From the NCBI RefSeq assembly GCF_905201705.1, contig NZ_CAJKOX010000019.1:9267-73266 (forward strand): 64,000 nucleotides of DNA, given 5' to 3'. Below, piece after piece: positions 44,611 through 52,660 of the stretch. Each line of letters begins with the position of its first letter. Within the stretch, counting starts at the first letter, position 1. This DNA is from an uncultured Marvinbryantia sp. Lineage in GTDB: Bacteria > Bacillota > Clostridia > Lachnospirales > Lachnospiraceae. The translations under genes and the position numbers were made by a program. The notes beneath the pieces are model-generated. The model saw nothing but the letters and a program-made list of their open reading frames with translations, made no database searches and was not told where the DNA came from.

Positions 44611-46671
44611 ATGAAGAAGCGAGTGATCGGGGCGTTCGCCGGTTTTCTGGCGGCGATGCTGCTGTTTACCTTTCTGTCGCGGGCTGCGGACAGTCTGAGC
44701 GTCGCAAAGGTGACGGTGAAAAAGGCGGAGCGCGGAAAAGTCAATCACACGGTGACGGGCACCGGGACGGTGGTGCAGAACCGCGAGCAGGCAGTCTCCA
44801 CGCTGGCGGGGCAGACGGTGAAGAGCATCTACGTGGAGGAGGGACAGCAGGTGAAGAAGGGCGACCTGCTGTTTGAAATTGATCTGATCAGTCTGAAGGA
44901 ACAGATCCTGAAGCAGAAGCAGGAGATGAAAAAAGCCGATCTGCAGTCGCAGGACAAGGCGAGCAGCCGGGCGGCACAGGCGCAGCGGAACGCGATCAGC
45001 CAGGGGCGTGCGGCGGAGGATTACGGCGTGGCGGCATCCAAGGGGAATACGGCGGTTTCACGCGCCGCGGCGGAATTACAGAAGGCAAAGAATAAGCTGA
45101 AGGCACTGGAAAAGAGCGACGGCAGCCAGACGGGAACCGACGCGGTGGAGGAGGTGCTGAAGCAGACCTGTGAGGACAAAAAGGAGGAATACGAGGAGGC
45201 AGTCAAATATAAAGAAGAGCTGGAGAAGGCAATCGACGAGGCGGTGAAAAAGGCGCTGGCGAACCTTACGAACGGACAGGAGACGGCGAGCCTGATGATA
45301 ACGGAGCCGGAAATCCATTTCTCCGGGGAGACGCCGGAGATGAGCGATGAGACTGCCGCAGGGGAGAATGAGCCGTCTGCTTTGGACGCCGGGACGCCGG
45401 TGACAGCGAATACAGGTGCGTCGGATGTTAGCCAGTCGTCTGCCCCGGAAGCAGAGATGACGTTTGCAACAGATACGGAAGCAGTCGTCACGCCGGACAC
45501 GGAAGCGACCGCCACGCCGGACACGGAAAAAGCGTCGACCCAGGATACGGAAGAAACGTTGATTCCGGATACGGACGGTCAGCTCAGTACTCCTAACACG
45601 GGAGCGGTTACGCCGGATACCAGTCAGCCTTCGACCTCCGGCTCCGACGCGGACGATGATGGCGAGCAGATCATTGACGGGGAGACGGAAGGACAGACGC
45701 AGGATCCCTGGCTTTTAGAACAGCGCATCCGCCAGGAAAATCAGTATCTTTTAGATGCGGCGGAGGTGCAGATCCACGTAAAGGAACAGGAAAAGGCGGA
45801 CGCCGACGCAGCGCTTGCTTCTTACCAGCAGGAAAAGGCGGCGGGCGCGCAGACCAATGTGGAGGAGATGAAGGCACAGCTTCAGGAGGAGATCGAGGCG
45901 AAGCAGCAGACGTACGAGGATGCGGTGACGGCGGCGAACGACAGCCTGCGCAGTGCAGGGAGGGCGATCGAGGACGCCAACGCGCCGGAGGGAACCGACA
46001 GCACCGGCGAGATCGACGCGATCACCCGCGAGCAGGAGGAGCTGACGCTTCAAAAGCTGGAGACGCTTCTGGAGGCAGAGGGAAAGGTGACGGCGCCGAT
46101 CGACGCCACCGTCACGAAGATTAATCTGATGACGGGGGAAAAGACGCCGGACGGTACGGCGATGCTGCTCTCTGACACGGCGGCGGGCAACAAGCTGGTG
46201 GTGCAGGTGGATGAGAGCCAGGAAACATATATTGCCAAGGGCGACGACGCGACCGTTAAGGCGAACAATAAAAAAGCGGATACGCTGGAGGACCTGACGG
46301 TGGATTCTGTGCGCAAAAACGAGGAAAATGCTGATCTTCTGGACGTGACGGTGCAGCTCCCGGAAAACTCGCTGGAAGCCGGCACCTCGGCGACGCTGGA
46401 ATCGACGCGTATCTCAGAGACCTACGACTGCTGCATCCCGATACAGGCGCTCTATGAGGAGAGCGGGAAATACTATGTTTATGTGCTCTCGGAGAGCAGC
46501 ACGGTGCTGGGAACGGAGCTGACGGCGACGCGCCTGGAGGTGACGGTGCTGGATAAGAACGAGACGAGCGCTGCGCTGCAGCCCGGCTCTCTTTCGTCAG
46601 ATCAGCAGGTGATCGTATCCGCGGACAAGGCAATTTCTGCGGGAAGCCGTGTGCGGCTGATTGAGGAATGA
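44611..46671 (+). CDS. HlyD/MacA-like membrane-fusion adaptor with low-complexity insert
   Basis: A 686-residue protein with an N-terminal signal anchor. A biotinyl-lipoyl-like half (GTVVQNREQAVSTLAGQTV, then VEEGQQVKKGDLLFEID) is followed by a long coiled coil. Residues about 235-365 are Thr/Pro/Asp/Glu-rich low complexity with repeats of TPDTE. A second coiled coil and the returning lipoyl half (GKVTAPIDATVTKINLMTG) and beta-barrel part follow. Adaptors of this kind serve exporters, so its presence after import permeases is unexpected. The repeat stretch contains a tandem 24-bp DNA repeat near 45489. Confidence 0.82.
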   Translation: MKKRVIGAFAGFLAAMLLFTFLSRAADSLSVAKVTVKKAERGKVNHTVTGTGTVVQNREQAVSTLAGQTVKSIYVEEGQQVKKGDLLFEIDLISLKEQILKQKQEMKKADLQSQDKASSRAAQAQRNAISQGRAAEDYGVAASKGNTAVSRAAAELQKAKNKLKALEKSDGSQTGTDAVEEVLKQTCEDKKEEYEEAVKYKEELEKAIDEAVKKALANLTNGQETASLMITEPEIHFSGETPEMSDETAAGENEPSALDAGTPVTANTGASDVSQSSAPEAEMTFATDTEAVVTPDTEATATPDTEKASTQDTEETLIPDTDGQLSTPNTGAVTPDTSQPSTSGSDADDDGEQIIDGETEGQTQDPWLLEQRIRQENQYLLDAAEVQIHVKEQEKADADAALASYQQEKAAGAQTNVEEMKAQLQEEIEAKQQTYEDAVTAANDSLRSAGRAIEDANAPEGTDSTGEIDAITREQEELTLQKLETLLEAEGKVTAPIDATVTKINLMTGEKTPDGTAMLLSDTAAGNKLVVQVDESQETYIAKGDDATVKANNKKADTLEDLTVDSVRKNEENADLLDVTVQLPENSLEAGTSATLESTRISETYDCCIPIQALYEESGKYYVYVLSESSTVLGTELTATRLEVTVLDKNETSAALQPGSLSSDQQVIVSADKAISAGSRVRLIEE

Positions 46672-46672
46672 T

Positions 46673-47662
46673 ATGAAAAAATATGGAAAAGGAATTTTCC
46701 GGGCGTTGATTTTTGCGGCGATCCTGCTTTTGTATGTGCTTGCGCAGCGGCAGACGCGAATCCTTACGGCATGTGAGCGGACAGCGCTGATCCTGCTGGA
46801 GAGCAGCCCGCTGACGGGAGCGGACGTGGAAACGATGCGCAGGACGGAGCAGGAGCAGAAGCAGCCGCGCGAGTTTGCCGCCTGGAGCCAGGAAAACGAG
46901 GTAAAGGCGGAAAATGTCGATCTGGCGCGCACGCATACCGTGGCGGCGGTGGCGGTTTGCGGACGCTCCGATCTCATTCTGGAGGGAACGGCGCGGCTGG
47001 ATGCGGATGATCGCGACGGCTGCCTGATCGACGCAAATACCGCGCAGAAATTGTTTGGAAATACAAACGTCATTGGTCTGTCGGTGGAGCTTTCGGGAAA
47101 GAAGAAGACCATCCGCGGGATCCTGTACGATGCGGAGGATACGGTGGTATATGAGGAGAGCAGTTCCGACGCAAAGTTTACCAATCTGACGGTTTCGACG
47201 GGCGGCAGCGTCTCCTACGAAAATCTGCGGCAGGACTTTATGGCGCGCCACGCGCTGGACGGGAAGTTTGTGCGCATGGACACGCTTGGCTGGATCCTGG
47301 GTCTGCTTGTCCTTCTGGTCCCGCTTGTTTTGGGCTGCCGTCTGCTGATGCGCTGCCTGCAGGCTGCTGCGGCATACCGCCGGGAGCGCGCAGGGCTTTT
47401 TCTTCTGGCAGCAACGGCGGTCTGCGCGGTGCTTTTTTTCTGGCTGATCGCCGGACAGATCAGCCTTCCGGCAGACATGATCCCAACCAAATGGTCAGAT
47501 TTTGGTTTCTGGTCCGATTTTCTCCAGAAAGAGCGCCAGTCTCTGCTTCTGCTTTTGCTCACGGAAAAGCAGAAGCCGCTGCAGGGCTTTATTGAAAGCT
47601 TTTACCTTGGGGCGGGAGAGTGTCTTGCGGCAGTAATACTTGCGCTGAAGGTAAAAATATAG
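46673..47662 (+). CDS. Membrane protein of the transport operon, MacB-periplasmic-like
   Basis: About 329 residues: an N-terminal membrane anchor, an extracytoplasmic domain of about 170 residues, and three hydrophobic segments (LGWILGLLVLLVPLVLGC, GLFLLAATAVCAVLFFWLI, LGAGECLAAVILALKV). The outer part (TACERTALILLESSPLTGAD, NTAQKLFGNTNVIGL) loosely resembles the substrate domain of MacB/FtsX permeases, which fits the adaptor before it. No recognised catalytic motif. GAGG lies upstream of the ATG; the previous stop is one base away. Confidence 0.55.
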   Translation: MKKYGKGIFRALIFAAILLLYVLAQRQTRILTACERTALILLESSPLTGADVETMRRTEQEQKQPREFAAWSQENEVKAENVDLARTHTVAAVAVCGRSDLILEGTARLDADDRDGCLIDANTAQKLFGNTNVIGLSVELSGKKKTIRGILYDAEDTVVYEESSSDAKFTNLTVSTGGSVSYENLRQDFMARHALDGKFVRMDTLGWILGLLVLLVPLVLGCRLLMRCLQAAAAYRRERAGLFLLAATAVCAVLFFWLIAGQISLPADMIPTKWSDFGFWSDFLQKERQSLLLLLLTEKQKPLQGFIESFYLGAGECLAAVILALKVKI

Positions 47663-47727
47663 CAACAGTCCGGCTAAACTGCCCTGATACAAAATATAGA
47701 ATATAATCCGACATACAGAAATACAAG

Positions 47728-47750
47728 ACCGGGTAAAACGCCCGGTTTTT
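47728..47750 (+). terminator. Terminator of the transport operon
   Basis: ACCGGG (47728-47733) pairs with CCCGGT (47741-47746), followed by T5. The rest of the 47663-48051 gap holds no gene. Confidence 0.8.
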
Positions 47751-47969
47751 GTTGCCATGCATCCGAAAGGAGCTGCCGGTGGCAGGTCCTGTAGGTATGG
47801 GCTTTAGCATGTTGAGAGCATTGGATTTTTTCGTGTTCCGAAAAATGGAAATGCCCGAAACCAAAACTCGCCTGCATTTACGGGTGGCGGCGACTGCATG
47901 AGAAAAATGTGTATAAGCTATGCTGTAGCAGAGGATTTATGCAGGTAGTTTACATGAGGACAGACGGGT

Positions 47970-48011
47970 TAAGAAATCGTAAGAAATCTTCATTTGGAAA
48001 GTAAGAATTTT
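47970..48011 (+). promoter_or_regulatory. TAAGAAATC repeats before a secreted-protein gene
   Basis: Two TAAGAAATC copies, 10 bp apart (47970 and 47980), with a diverged third (GTAAGAATT) near 48001. They sit where a response regulator would act on the gene at 48052. A TATGCT -10-like hexamer follows near 48017. The two-component system encoded at 50436 is a possible controller. Confidence 0.4.
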
Positions 48012-48051
48012 CTGGTATGCTGAAAGCAGAACAGGAAGGGGGAAGGTAAAA

Positions 48052-48567
48052 ATGAAAAAAACAGCAGTTTTCAAAAGTATGATGGCAAGGAGGATATGTC
48101 TGGCTCTGGCACTGGCGGCTGTGCTGACGGTGCCGGTAAAGGCACGCAACATTGGGGGAAATGTGTACAAAATGTGCCGCAACGATATTTTCACGGATTA
48201 TGAAAACCGGAATGTGAAAAAGATTGTTACAGAGATAAACGGGGACGGTACATTCCAGGCGGAAGATCTGGGTGTCTGGCTGCGTGATACCGGCATTTAT
48301 GATATTTCCCTTCTGCGGGAAGAGGGTGGTTATCTGAAAGAAGAGTTTTACAGCTTCCGGCAGGAGCGCGTGGACGACGCGTACTACTATAACGAGGATG
48401 CATCATACGTTGACTTTACCTGTCTTGTGAAAGCAGGTGACGTGATAGCAGTATCAGATACAGAAAGAGAAACTGTGGAAAGAGTAGAAATCGATGGAAG
48501 CTTTACAACCAGAACAGAAACAACCGTCAATGTAAATGCACTTCTTCCCGCAGTTGATGCACCGTGA
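48052..48567 (+). CDS. Secreted protein of unknown function
   Basis: A 171-residue protein. A signal peptide (ICLALALAAVLTVPVKA, cleavage after Ala near residue 32) is followed by a soluble, acidic, beta-rich sequence without family motifs I recognise (YENRNVKKIVTEINGDGTF). The last 40 residues are Thr/Val-rich. GGAAGGGGGAAGG lies upstream. Its TAAGAAATC repeats and the two-component system 2 kb downstream suggest envelope-related regulation. Confidence 0.7.
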   Translation: MKKTAVFKSMMARRICLALALAAVLTVPVKARNIGGNVYKMCRNDIFTDYENRNVKKIVTEINGDGTFQAEDLGVWLRDTGIYDISLLREEGGYLKEEFYSFRQERVDDAYYYNEDASYVDFTCLVKAGDVIAVSDTERETVERVEIDGSFTTRTETTVNVNALLPAVDAP

Positions 48568-48650
48568 ATAATGGAAAAGCAGACCGGTGAAATATCAGGC
48601 TGGATGACTGCCATAACAGATGAAACGGAATTTACAGACGGCTCATTAGA

Positions 48651-48679
48651 TTGACAGCCGGAAGCAGCAATAGTAAAAT
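48651..48679 (+). promoter_or_regulatory. Promoter of the CPBP-peptidase-two-component operon
   Basis: Consensus -35 TTGACA (48651-48656), a 17-bp spacer, and TAAAAT (48674-48679), about 60 bp before the ATG at 48740. Confidence 0.7.
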
Positions 48680-48739
48680 CGGAATAAAGAAAGAAAATGG
48701 GCGGAGCTTTTTGCATCTGCCCGAAAACGGGGATGAGTT

Positions 48740-49609
48740 ATGCAAAGAAAAGCAAAAGCGCTTCTGCATGTGGCGGCAGTGTTCCTGATTCATATTTTTA
48801 CAGTTTCTTTCAGCAGAGTGGCATGGAGAATGGATACGTCTCTTGTTGTGAAAGAACTTGCGGGTAATTGTCTGAATTTGTGGAGCGTATTTACGGCAGT
48901 TTATCTTTATACAAAATATGTGATGAAGATTTCTCTGGCGGATGTCTATTGCAGAAAACCACTGTTTCTGCGGCGCTGGTGTATTGTCGCCGTGCTTCTT
49001 CCTGCTGCAGTAGATATGTTCTACCTGTTTTGTGTGAAGGGAACGCTGGCATTCGAAAATCCCACGCTGCAGGATTTGGCCAGAATTTTCGTATCGAATG
49101 TTTTTGGACAGGGCATACGGGCGGCTGTGACGGAGGAGTTGCTTTACCGGGGGCTTGCCTTTCACGCGTTGCAGACTGGTTTTGGAAAAAAAGGCGCGGC
49201 AGCGGCATCTGTTTTCACATATACCCTGATCCAGTGTATGGCAATGTCATTTTTGAATGTGAAAGACGCGCTTCTGACGATACTGGGAACATTTCTGATG
49301 GGGACGGTGCTGACGCTGGTTGTCTGTGAGAGCGGTTCTATCTGGTCGGCGGTACTGATTCATGCGCTGTATAGCATTTTTGCGGGAGACGGACAAATTT
49401 TGCATATTGATACAAACCAGAGTTTTCCGGCTATCTGGACTTATACCTTGGAAACGGACAACTGGCTGCTTATAGGTATGCCCGGAATGAATACCATATA
49501 CAGGGCGCTGCCTTCCATGCTTGGCTTTTTACTGACAGGGGTACTGGCGGTATGCTGGATGAGAAAGGCAGGCAGGACGGGAGCGGTCTGCGGAAGGGAG
49601 CGGAAATGA
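48740..49609 (+). CDS. CPBP-family intramembrane metalloprotease
   Basis: A 289-residue membrane protein with about seven spans. The CPBP (Abi/CAAX-type) motif is seen as VTEELLYRGLAFHAL, giving the paired glutamates and Arg, and IWSAVLIHALYSIF gives the conserved His. Such proteases process prenylated or membrane peptides and often give bacteriocin self-immunity. The next gene encodes a C39-like peptidase, overlapping at ATGA, which fits peptide processing. Substrate unknown. Confidence 0.82.
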   Translation: MQRKAKALLHVAAVFLIHIFTVSFSRVAWRMDTSLVVKELAGNCLNLWSVFTAVYLYTKYVMKISLADVYCRKPLFLRRWCIVAVLLPAAVDMFYLFCVKGTLAFENPTLQDLARIFVSNVFGQGIRAAVTEELLYRGLAFHALQTGFGKKGAAAASVFTYTLIQCMAMSFLNVKDALLTILGTFLMGTVLTLVVCESGSIWSAVLIHALYSIFAGDGQILHIDTNQSFPAIWTYTLETDNWLLIGMPGMNTIYRALPSMLGFLLTGVLAVCWMRKAGRTGAVCGRERK

Positions 49610-50373
49610 AAACAGGATTATGTATAGTTTGTGCGACAGCAGTTATAGTGGCTGTTGGACTGTGCCGGAAACCGGCGGCGGTTCTGGCAAGAGAAGAAAT
49701 ACTTGTCGGTGTACCGCAGGCGGATGCTAATATAGAAAAAGCTGCACTGACGGAAAATCTTTATCCTGCAGAATTAATCAGCGCCTTACAGCGGAATCAC
49801 GAGCTTCTTGATTTTGTGGAAGGATATCTGACAATTGAGGCGAGAGCTTACGGCGGCATTACGCAGGCGGAAAGCCGGGAGCAGTGCCCGCTTTTTCTGC
49901 AATGGGATGCGCGCTGGGGGTATGCACCATATGGAGAAATCAATATCGGGCTATCCGGCTGCGGACCAACCTGCCTGTCGATGGTGCTCTACAGTCTCAC
50001 GCGGGACGAGAGCCTTACGCCCGACATGCTGGCGCAGCGCGCGCTGGATGAGGGGTATTATGTGGAGGGCGTAGGAACCTCCTGGGCATTTTTAAAAGAT
50101 ATAGCCCCGCAATATGGGGTGATGGTTACGGAAGAGCAGCTATATGATGAAGAGGCGATGAAGCTGTACCTGGGCGATGGCAAGCTTGTTATCTGCGCGA
50201 TGGGACCGGGAGATTTTACGGATACGGGGCATTTTATTGTGGTCAGAGGATATGCCGATGGAAAACTGCTGATTAATGACCCGTTCAGCCGGAAAAACAG
50301 CACCCGGGCATGGGAGCCGGAGGTCATCCGTAGTCAGTGCAGCCGGGTGTGGACCTATGAGGCGGTAAGATAA
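49606..50373 (+). CDS. Secreted C39-like cysteine peptidase
   Basis: About 255 residues. A signal sequence is followed by a C39_2 peptidase domain: QWDARWGYAPYG, catalytic Cys in LSGCGPTCLSMVLYSLT, His in GHFIVVRGYADGKLLIND and Asp in NDPFS. It probably acts on the outer surface, on a peptide or wall-linked substrate. ATG 49606 has AAGGGAG upstream and overlaps the CPBP stop. The two-component genes follow 62 bp later. Confidence 0.82.
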   Translation: MKTGLCIVCATAVIVAVGLCRKPAAVLAREEILVGVPQADANIEKAALTENLYPAELISALQRNHELLDFVEGYLTIEARAYGGITQAESREQCPLFLQWDARWGYAPYGEINIGLSGCGPTCLSMVLYSLTRDESLTPDMLAQRALDEGYYVEGVGTSWAFLKDIAPQYGVMVTEEQLYDEEAMKLYLGDGKLVICAMGPGDFTDTGHFIVVRGYADGKLLINDPFSRKNSTRAWEPEVIRSQCSRVWTYEAVR

Positions 50374-50435
50374 CGGAACAACCATTTATGTCTGATTGCG
50401 CAGGCTTTATCATACAGGAAAGAGAGGCGGTCTGG

Positions 50436-51143
50436 ATGGATCATAACAACATACTGATGATTGAAGACGACCCGGCAATCCGGGAGGGTGTGCGCATTCT
50501 GCTGGAGGGAGAGGGGTATCACGTGGAGGAAGCGGAAAACGGCAGGATGGGGCTGGAAAAACTGACGGAGAATACTCATCTTGTAATACTGGACATTATG
50601 ATGCCGGGAATCTCCGGAATCAGGACCTGTGAGGAAATCCGCAAGGTATCGAATGTGCCGGTGCTGTTTCTGACGGCAAAAGAGCAGGAATCCGATAAGG
50701 TAATCGGTCTGACGGCGGGCGGGGACGATTATCTGGTAAAGCCGTTTTCCTATGCGGAGCTGCTTGCCAGGGTAAAGGCGCTGCTGCGCAGGCGCAACGT
50801 TTACGACAAAGCAGCACAGGAGGAAAAGAGCAATCTGCCCGAATGGCTGGGGAAGGGGGACATCCGTATCTGCACCATACAGAACAGTGTGTTTGTGCGG
50901 GGAGAGGAAGTGAATCTCACAGAACTGGAATACCGGCTGCTGCTTCTTTTCATGGAATATCCGCAGAAAATATTTTCCGCGCGCAATCTCTATGAGAGCG
51001 CATGGGAGGAGCCGTTTGACCTCGGCTCTGCAAACACAGTGATGGTGCATATCCGCAGGCTCAGAAAAAAGGTGGAGGAGGATGCGCAGAATCCGAAGCT
51101 TATCGAAACCGTATGGGGAAAGGGATACCGCCTTGGCAGATAA
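50436..51143 (+). CDS. OmpR-family response regulator
   Basis: A 235-residue regulator: acidic EDDP, phospho-acceptor Asp in VILDIMMPG, Lys in LVKPFSY, and a C-terminal winged helix (ANTVMVHIRRLRKKVEED, then GKGYRLGR). ATG 50436 has GAGAGGCGG upstream. Its last eight codons lie within the first of four 36-bp tandem repeats that continue into the kinase gene. Confidence 0.92.
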   Translation: MDHNNILMIEDDPAIREGVRILLEGEGYHVEEAENGRMGLEKLTENTHLVILDIMMPGISGIRTCEEIRKVSNVPVLFLTAKEQESDKVIGLTAGGDDYLVKPFSYAELLARVKALLRRRNVYDKAAQEEKSNLPEWLGKGDIRICTIQNSVFVRGEEVNLTELEYRLLLLFMEYPQKIFSARNLYESAWEEPFDLGSANTVMVHIRRLRKKVEEDAQNPKLIETVWGKGYRLGR

Positions 51144-51260
51144 AGTACGTGCGGAAAGAGATACCGCTCTGGCAGATAAAATACATGGGGAAAGGGATAC
51201 CGCCCTGGCAGATAAAATACGTGTGAAAAGGGGTACTGCTCTGACAGACAGATTTCGTGC
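51117..51260 (+). repeat. Four 36-bp tandem repeats at the regulator-kinase junction
   Basis: Units begin at 51117, 51153, 51189 and 51225. The first contains the regulator's GKGYRLGR codons and stop. In the kinase frame they encode ERDTALADK-type 12-residue repeats. Units 1-3 are close copies, unit 4 is diverged. Each carries an AAAGGGAT-like ribosome site. Confidence 0.9.
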
Positions 51261-52596
51261 GGAAAGCCTGACAGGAAAGATGGTAACGCGCCTGTTGCGT
51301 GGGCTGGGCGTTGGTCTGTTTGTTTTTGTTGTGCTCTATTTTGGGAGCGTGAATATTCTGCAGTATGATACGCAGTGGAGCTTTCTGCTCTATCATGAGG
51401 AGGAGAAAGGGCTGGAAGCGCTCCAGATTTATGCAGACAGGAATCACCTGGCGGCGACAGATGCTGCCAAAATCCGGAAATGGGCAGAAGAAAACGGGTT
51501 TGCGGAACTGAAAGTTTACCGTGAGGATGAAATTTTATTTGACAGCAAAGTAAAGGACAGGGACAGCCGCGGCACGGAGGAAGGGTCAGGCGTCTGGGCG
51601 AGCGGCATAAGCCAGTATGCAAGAAAATATACGGAGGTCGTTCACTTTGCAGATGGAGACGCTTTTGTTTATCTGTATAGCGGTCTGGCAGAAAAGTACT
51701 TTCACTTCATCTTTGGTATCACGGTGATGCTTGGCTTTGCAGCCTGTCTGGGTGTCTTTATCCAGGGAATGCAGGAGGATGTGCGGTATATCCAGTGTCT
51801 GCAGCGCGAGGTGGCGGTAATCAGCCTGGGAAATCTGGAGGAGAAGGTGACGATACAGGGAGAGGATGAGCTGGCGCAGCTCGCACGCGGACTGGACAGT
51901 ATGCGGCAGGAGTTAAAGGAGCATGAGCAGACAGAGAAGGAGCTGCGCGCGGCGCAGGAAAAGCTGGTGGTCGGCATGTCGCATGACCTGCGCACGCCGC
52001 TGACAGGGCTGCTGACGTATATGGAGATTTTAAGAAAGCAGGAGCGGGAGGGAAATGTCAGCGGGGAATACATTGAGAAAGCGTACAGCCGCATCCTGCA
52101 GATAAAATCGATGTCTGACCGGATGTTTGAATTCTTTTTTATTGATTCCCAGAAAGAGACAGAGCTGGAGCCGCCGGAGGATATCCGCAGCGTGCTGGGG
52201 GATTACCTCTCGGAGCTGTGCGCCCTTTTAGCGGACGACGGCTTTTCGGTAAACGCGGACGGGCTGGAGTGGAGAAATGTCCGTATACGGGTAAATACCG
52301 ATTATATGGGGCGTATCCTGAACAACATCATTTCCAATATCGAAAAATACGGCGACCGGGAGCGCGCGGTGCAGATAGAGCTTACCTGCGGGGCGGACCA
52401 GGTGGAGGTTCTTATCGCAAACGGAAGAGCCATGCCGGACAGCTACGTTGCCGGAACCGGCATTGGTGTGAAAAACGTCTCTATGATGATGGAAAAAATG
52501 GGCGGCTCCGCCAGGGTCGGAATCCTGGAGGATACCTACTGGATAGAACTGTGGTTTCCAATATGTGAAGATACAACAAAATCCCACCGCTGCTGA
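51133..52596 (+). CDS. Sensor histidine kinase with repeat N-terminus
   Basis: About 487 residues. After the 36-bp-repeat-coded N-terminus (about 43 residues) come a membrane segment (LGVGLFVFVVLYFG), an outer sensor region, a second segment (FGITVMLGFAACLGVF), a HAMP-like region, the H box GMSHDLRTPLTGLLTYME, the N box LNNIISNIEKYG and the G box GTGIGVKNVS. TTG 51133 is best placed after AAAGGGA; ATG 51082, inside the regulator, is the alternative. A cleaved signal peptide is absent. Paired with the regulator, it may control the CPBP/C39 genes. Confidence 0.88.
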   Translation: MADKVRAERDTALADKIHGERDTALADKIRVKRGTALTDRFRAESLTGKMVTRLLRGLGVGLFVFVVLYFGSVNILQYDTQWSFLLYHEEEKGLEALQIYADRNHLAATDAAKIRKWAEENGFAELKVYREDEILFDSKVKDRDSRGTEEGSGVWASGISQYARKYTEVVHFADGDAFVYLYSGLAEKYFHFIFGITVMLGFAACLGVFIQGMQEDVRYIQCLQREVAVISLGNLEEKVTIQGEDELAQLARGLDSMRQELKEHEQTEKELRAAQEKLVVGMSHDLRTPLTGLLTYMEILRKQEREGNVSGEYIEKAYSRILQIKSMSDRMFEFFFIDSQKETELEPPEDIRSVLGDYLSELCALLADDGFSVNADGLEWRNVRIRVNTDYMGRILNNIISNIEKYGDRERAVQIELTCGADQVEVLIANGRAMPDSYVAGTGIGVKNVSMMMEKMGGSARVGILEDTYWIELWFPICEDTTKSHRC

Positions 52597-52614
52597 TGCA
52601 GAGATGGGATTTTT
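52578..52614 (+). terminator. Terminator overlapping the kinase 3' end
   Basis: AAAATCCCA (52578-52586) pairs with TGGGATTTT (52605-52613); the pairing provides the T-run. Confidence 0.7.
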
Positions 52615-52632
52615 CCTGTGCCACAGTAAAAA

Positions 52633-52653
52633 TTCCCCCTGCATAGCAGGGGG
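52633..52653 (-). terminator. Terminator of the DUF4143 ATPase gene
   Basis: CCCCCTGC (52635-52642) and GCAGGGGG (52646-52653) form a perfect 8-bp stem. On the minus strand it is followed by AATTTTTA. Confidence 0.75.
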
Positions 52654-52660
52654 TAAATCT

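Noticed and set aside
46256..47251. Minus-strand ORF of 331 codons
   Set aside because: Lies antisense across two genes of the transport operon and is Arg/Ser-rich as expected for a shadow.
51082..51132. Kinase start at ATG 51082
   Set aside because: It lies inside the regulator gene without a ribosome site; TTG 51133 after AAAGGGA fits better, though not proven.
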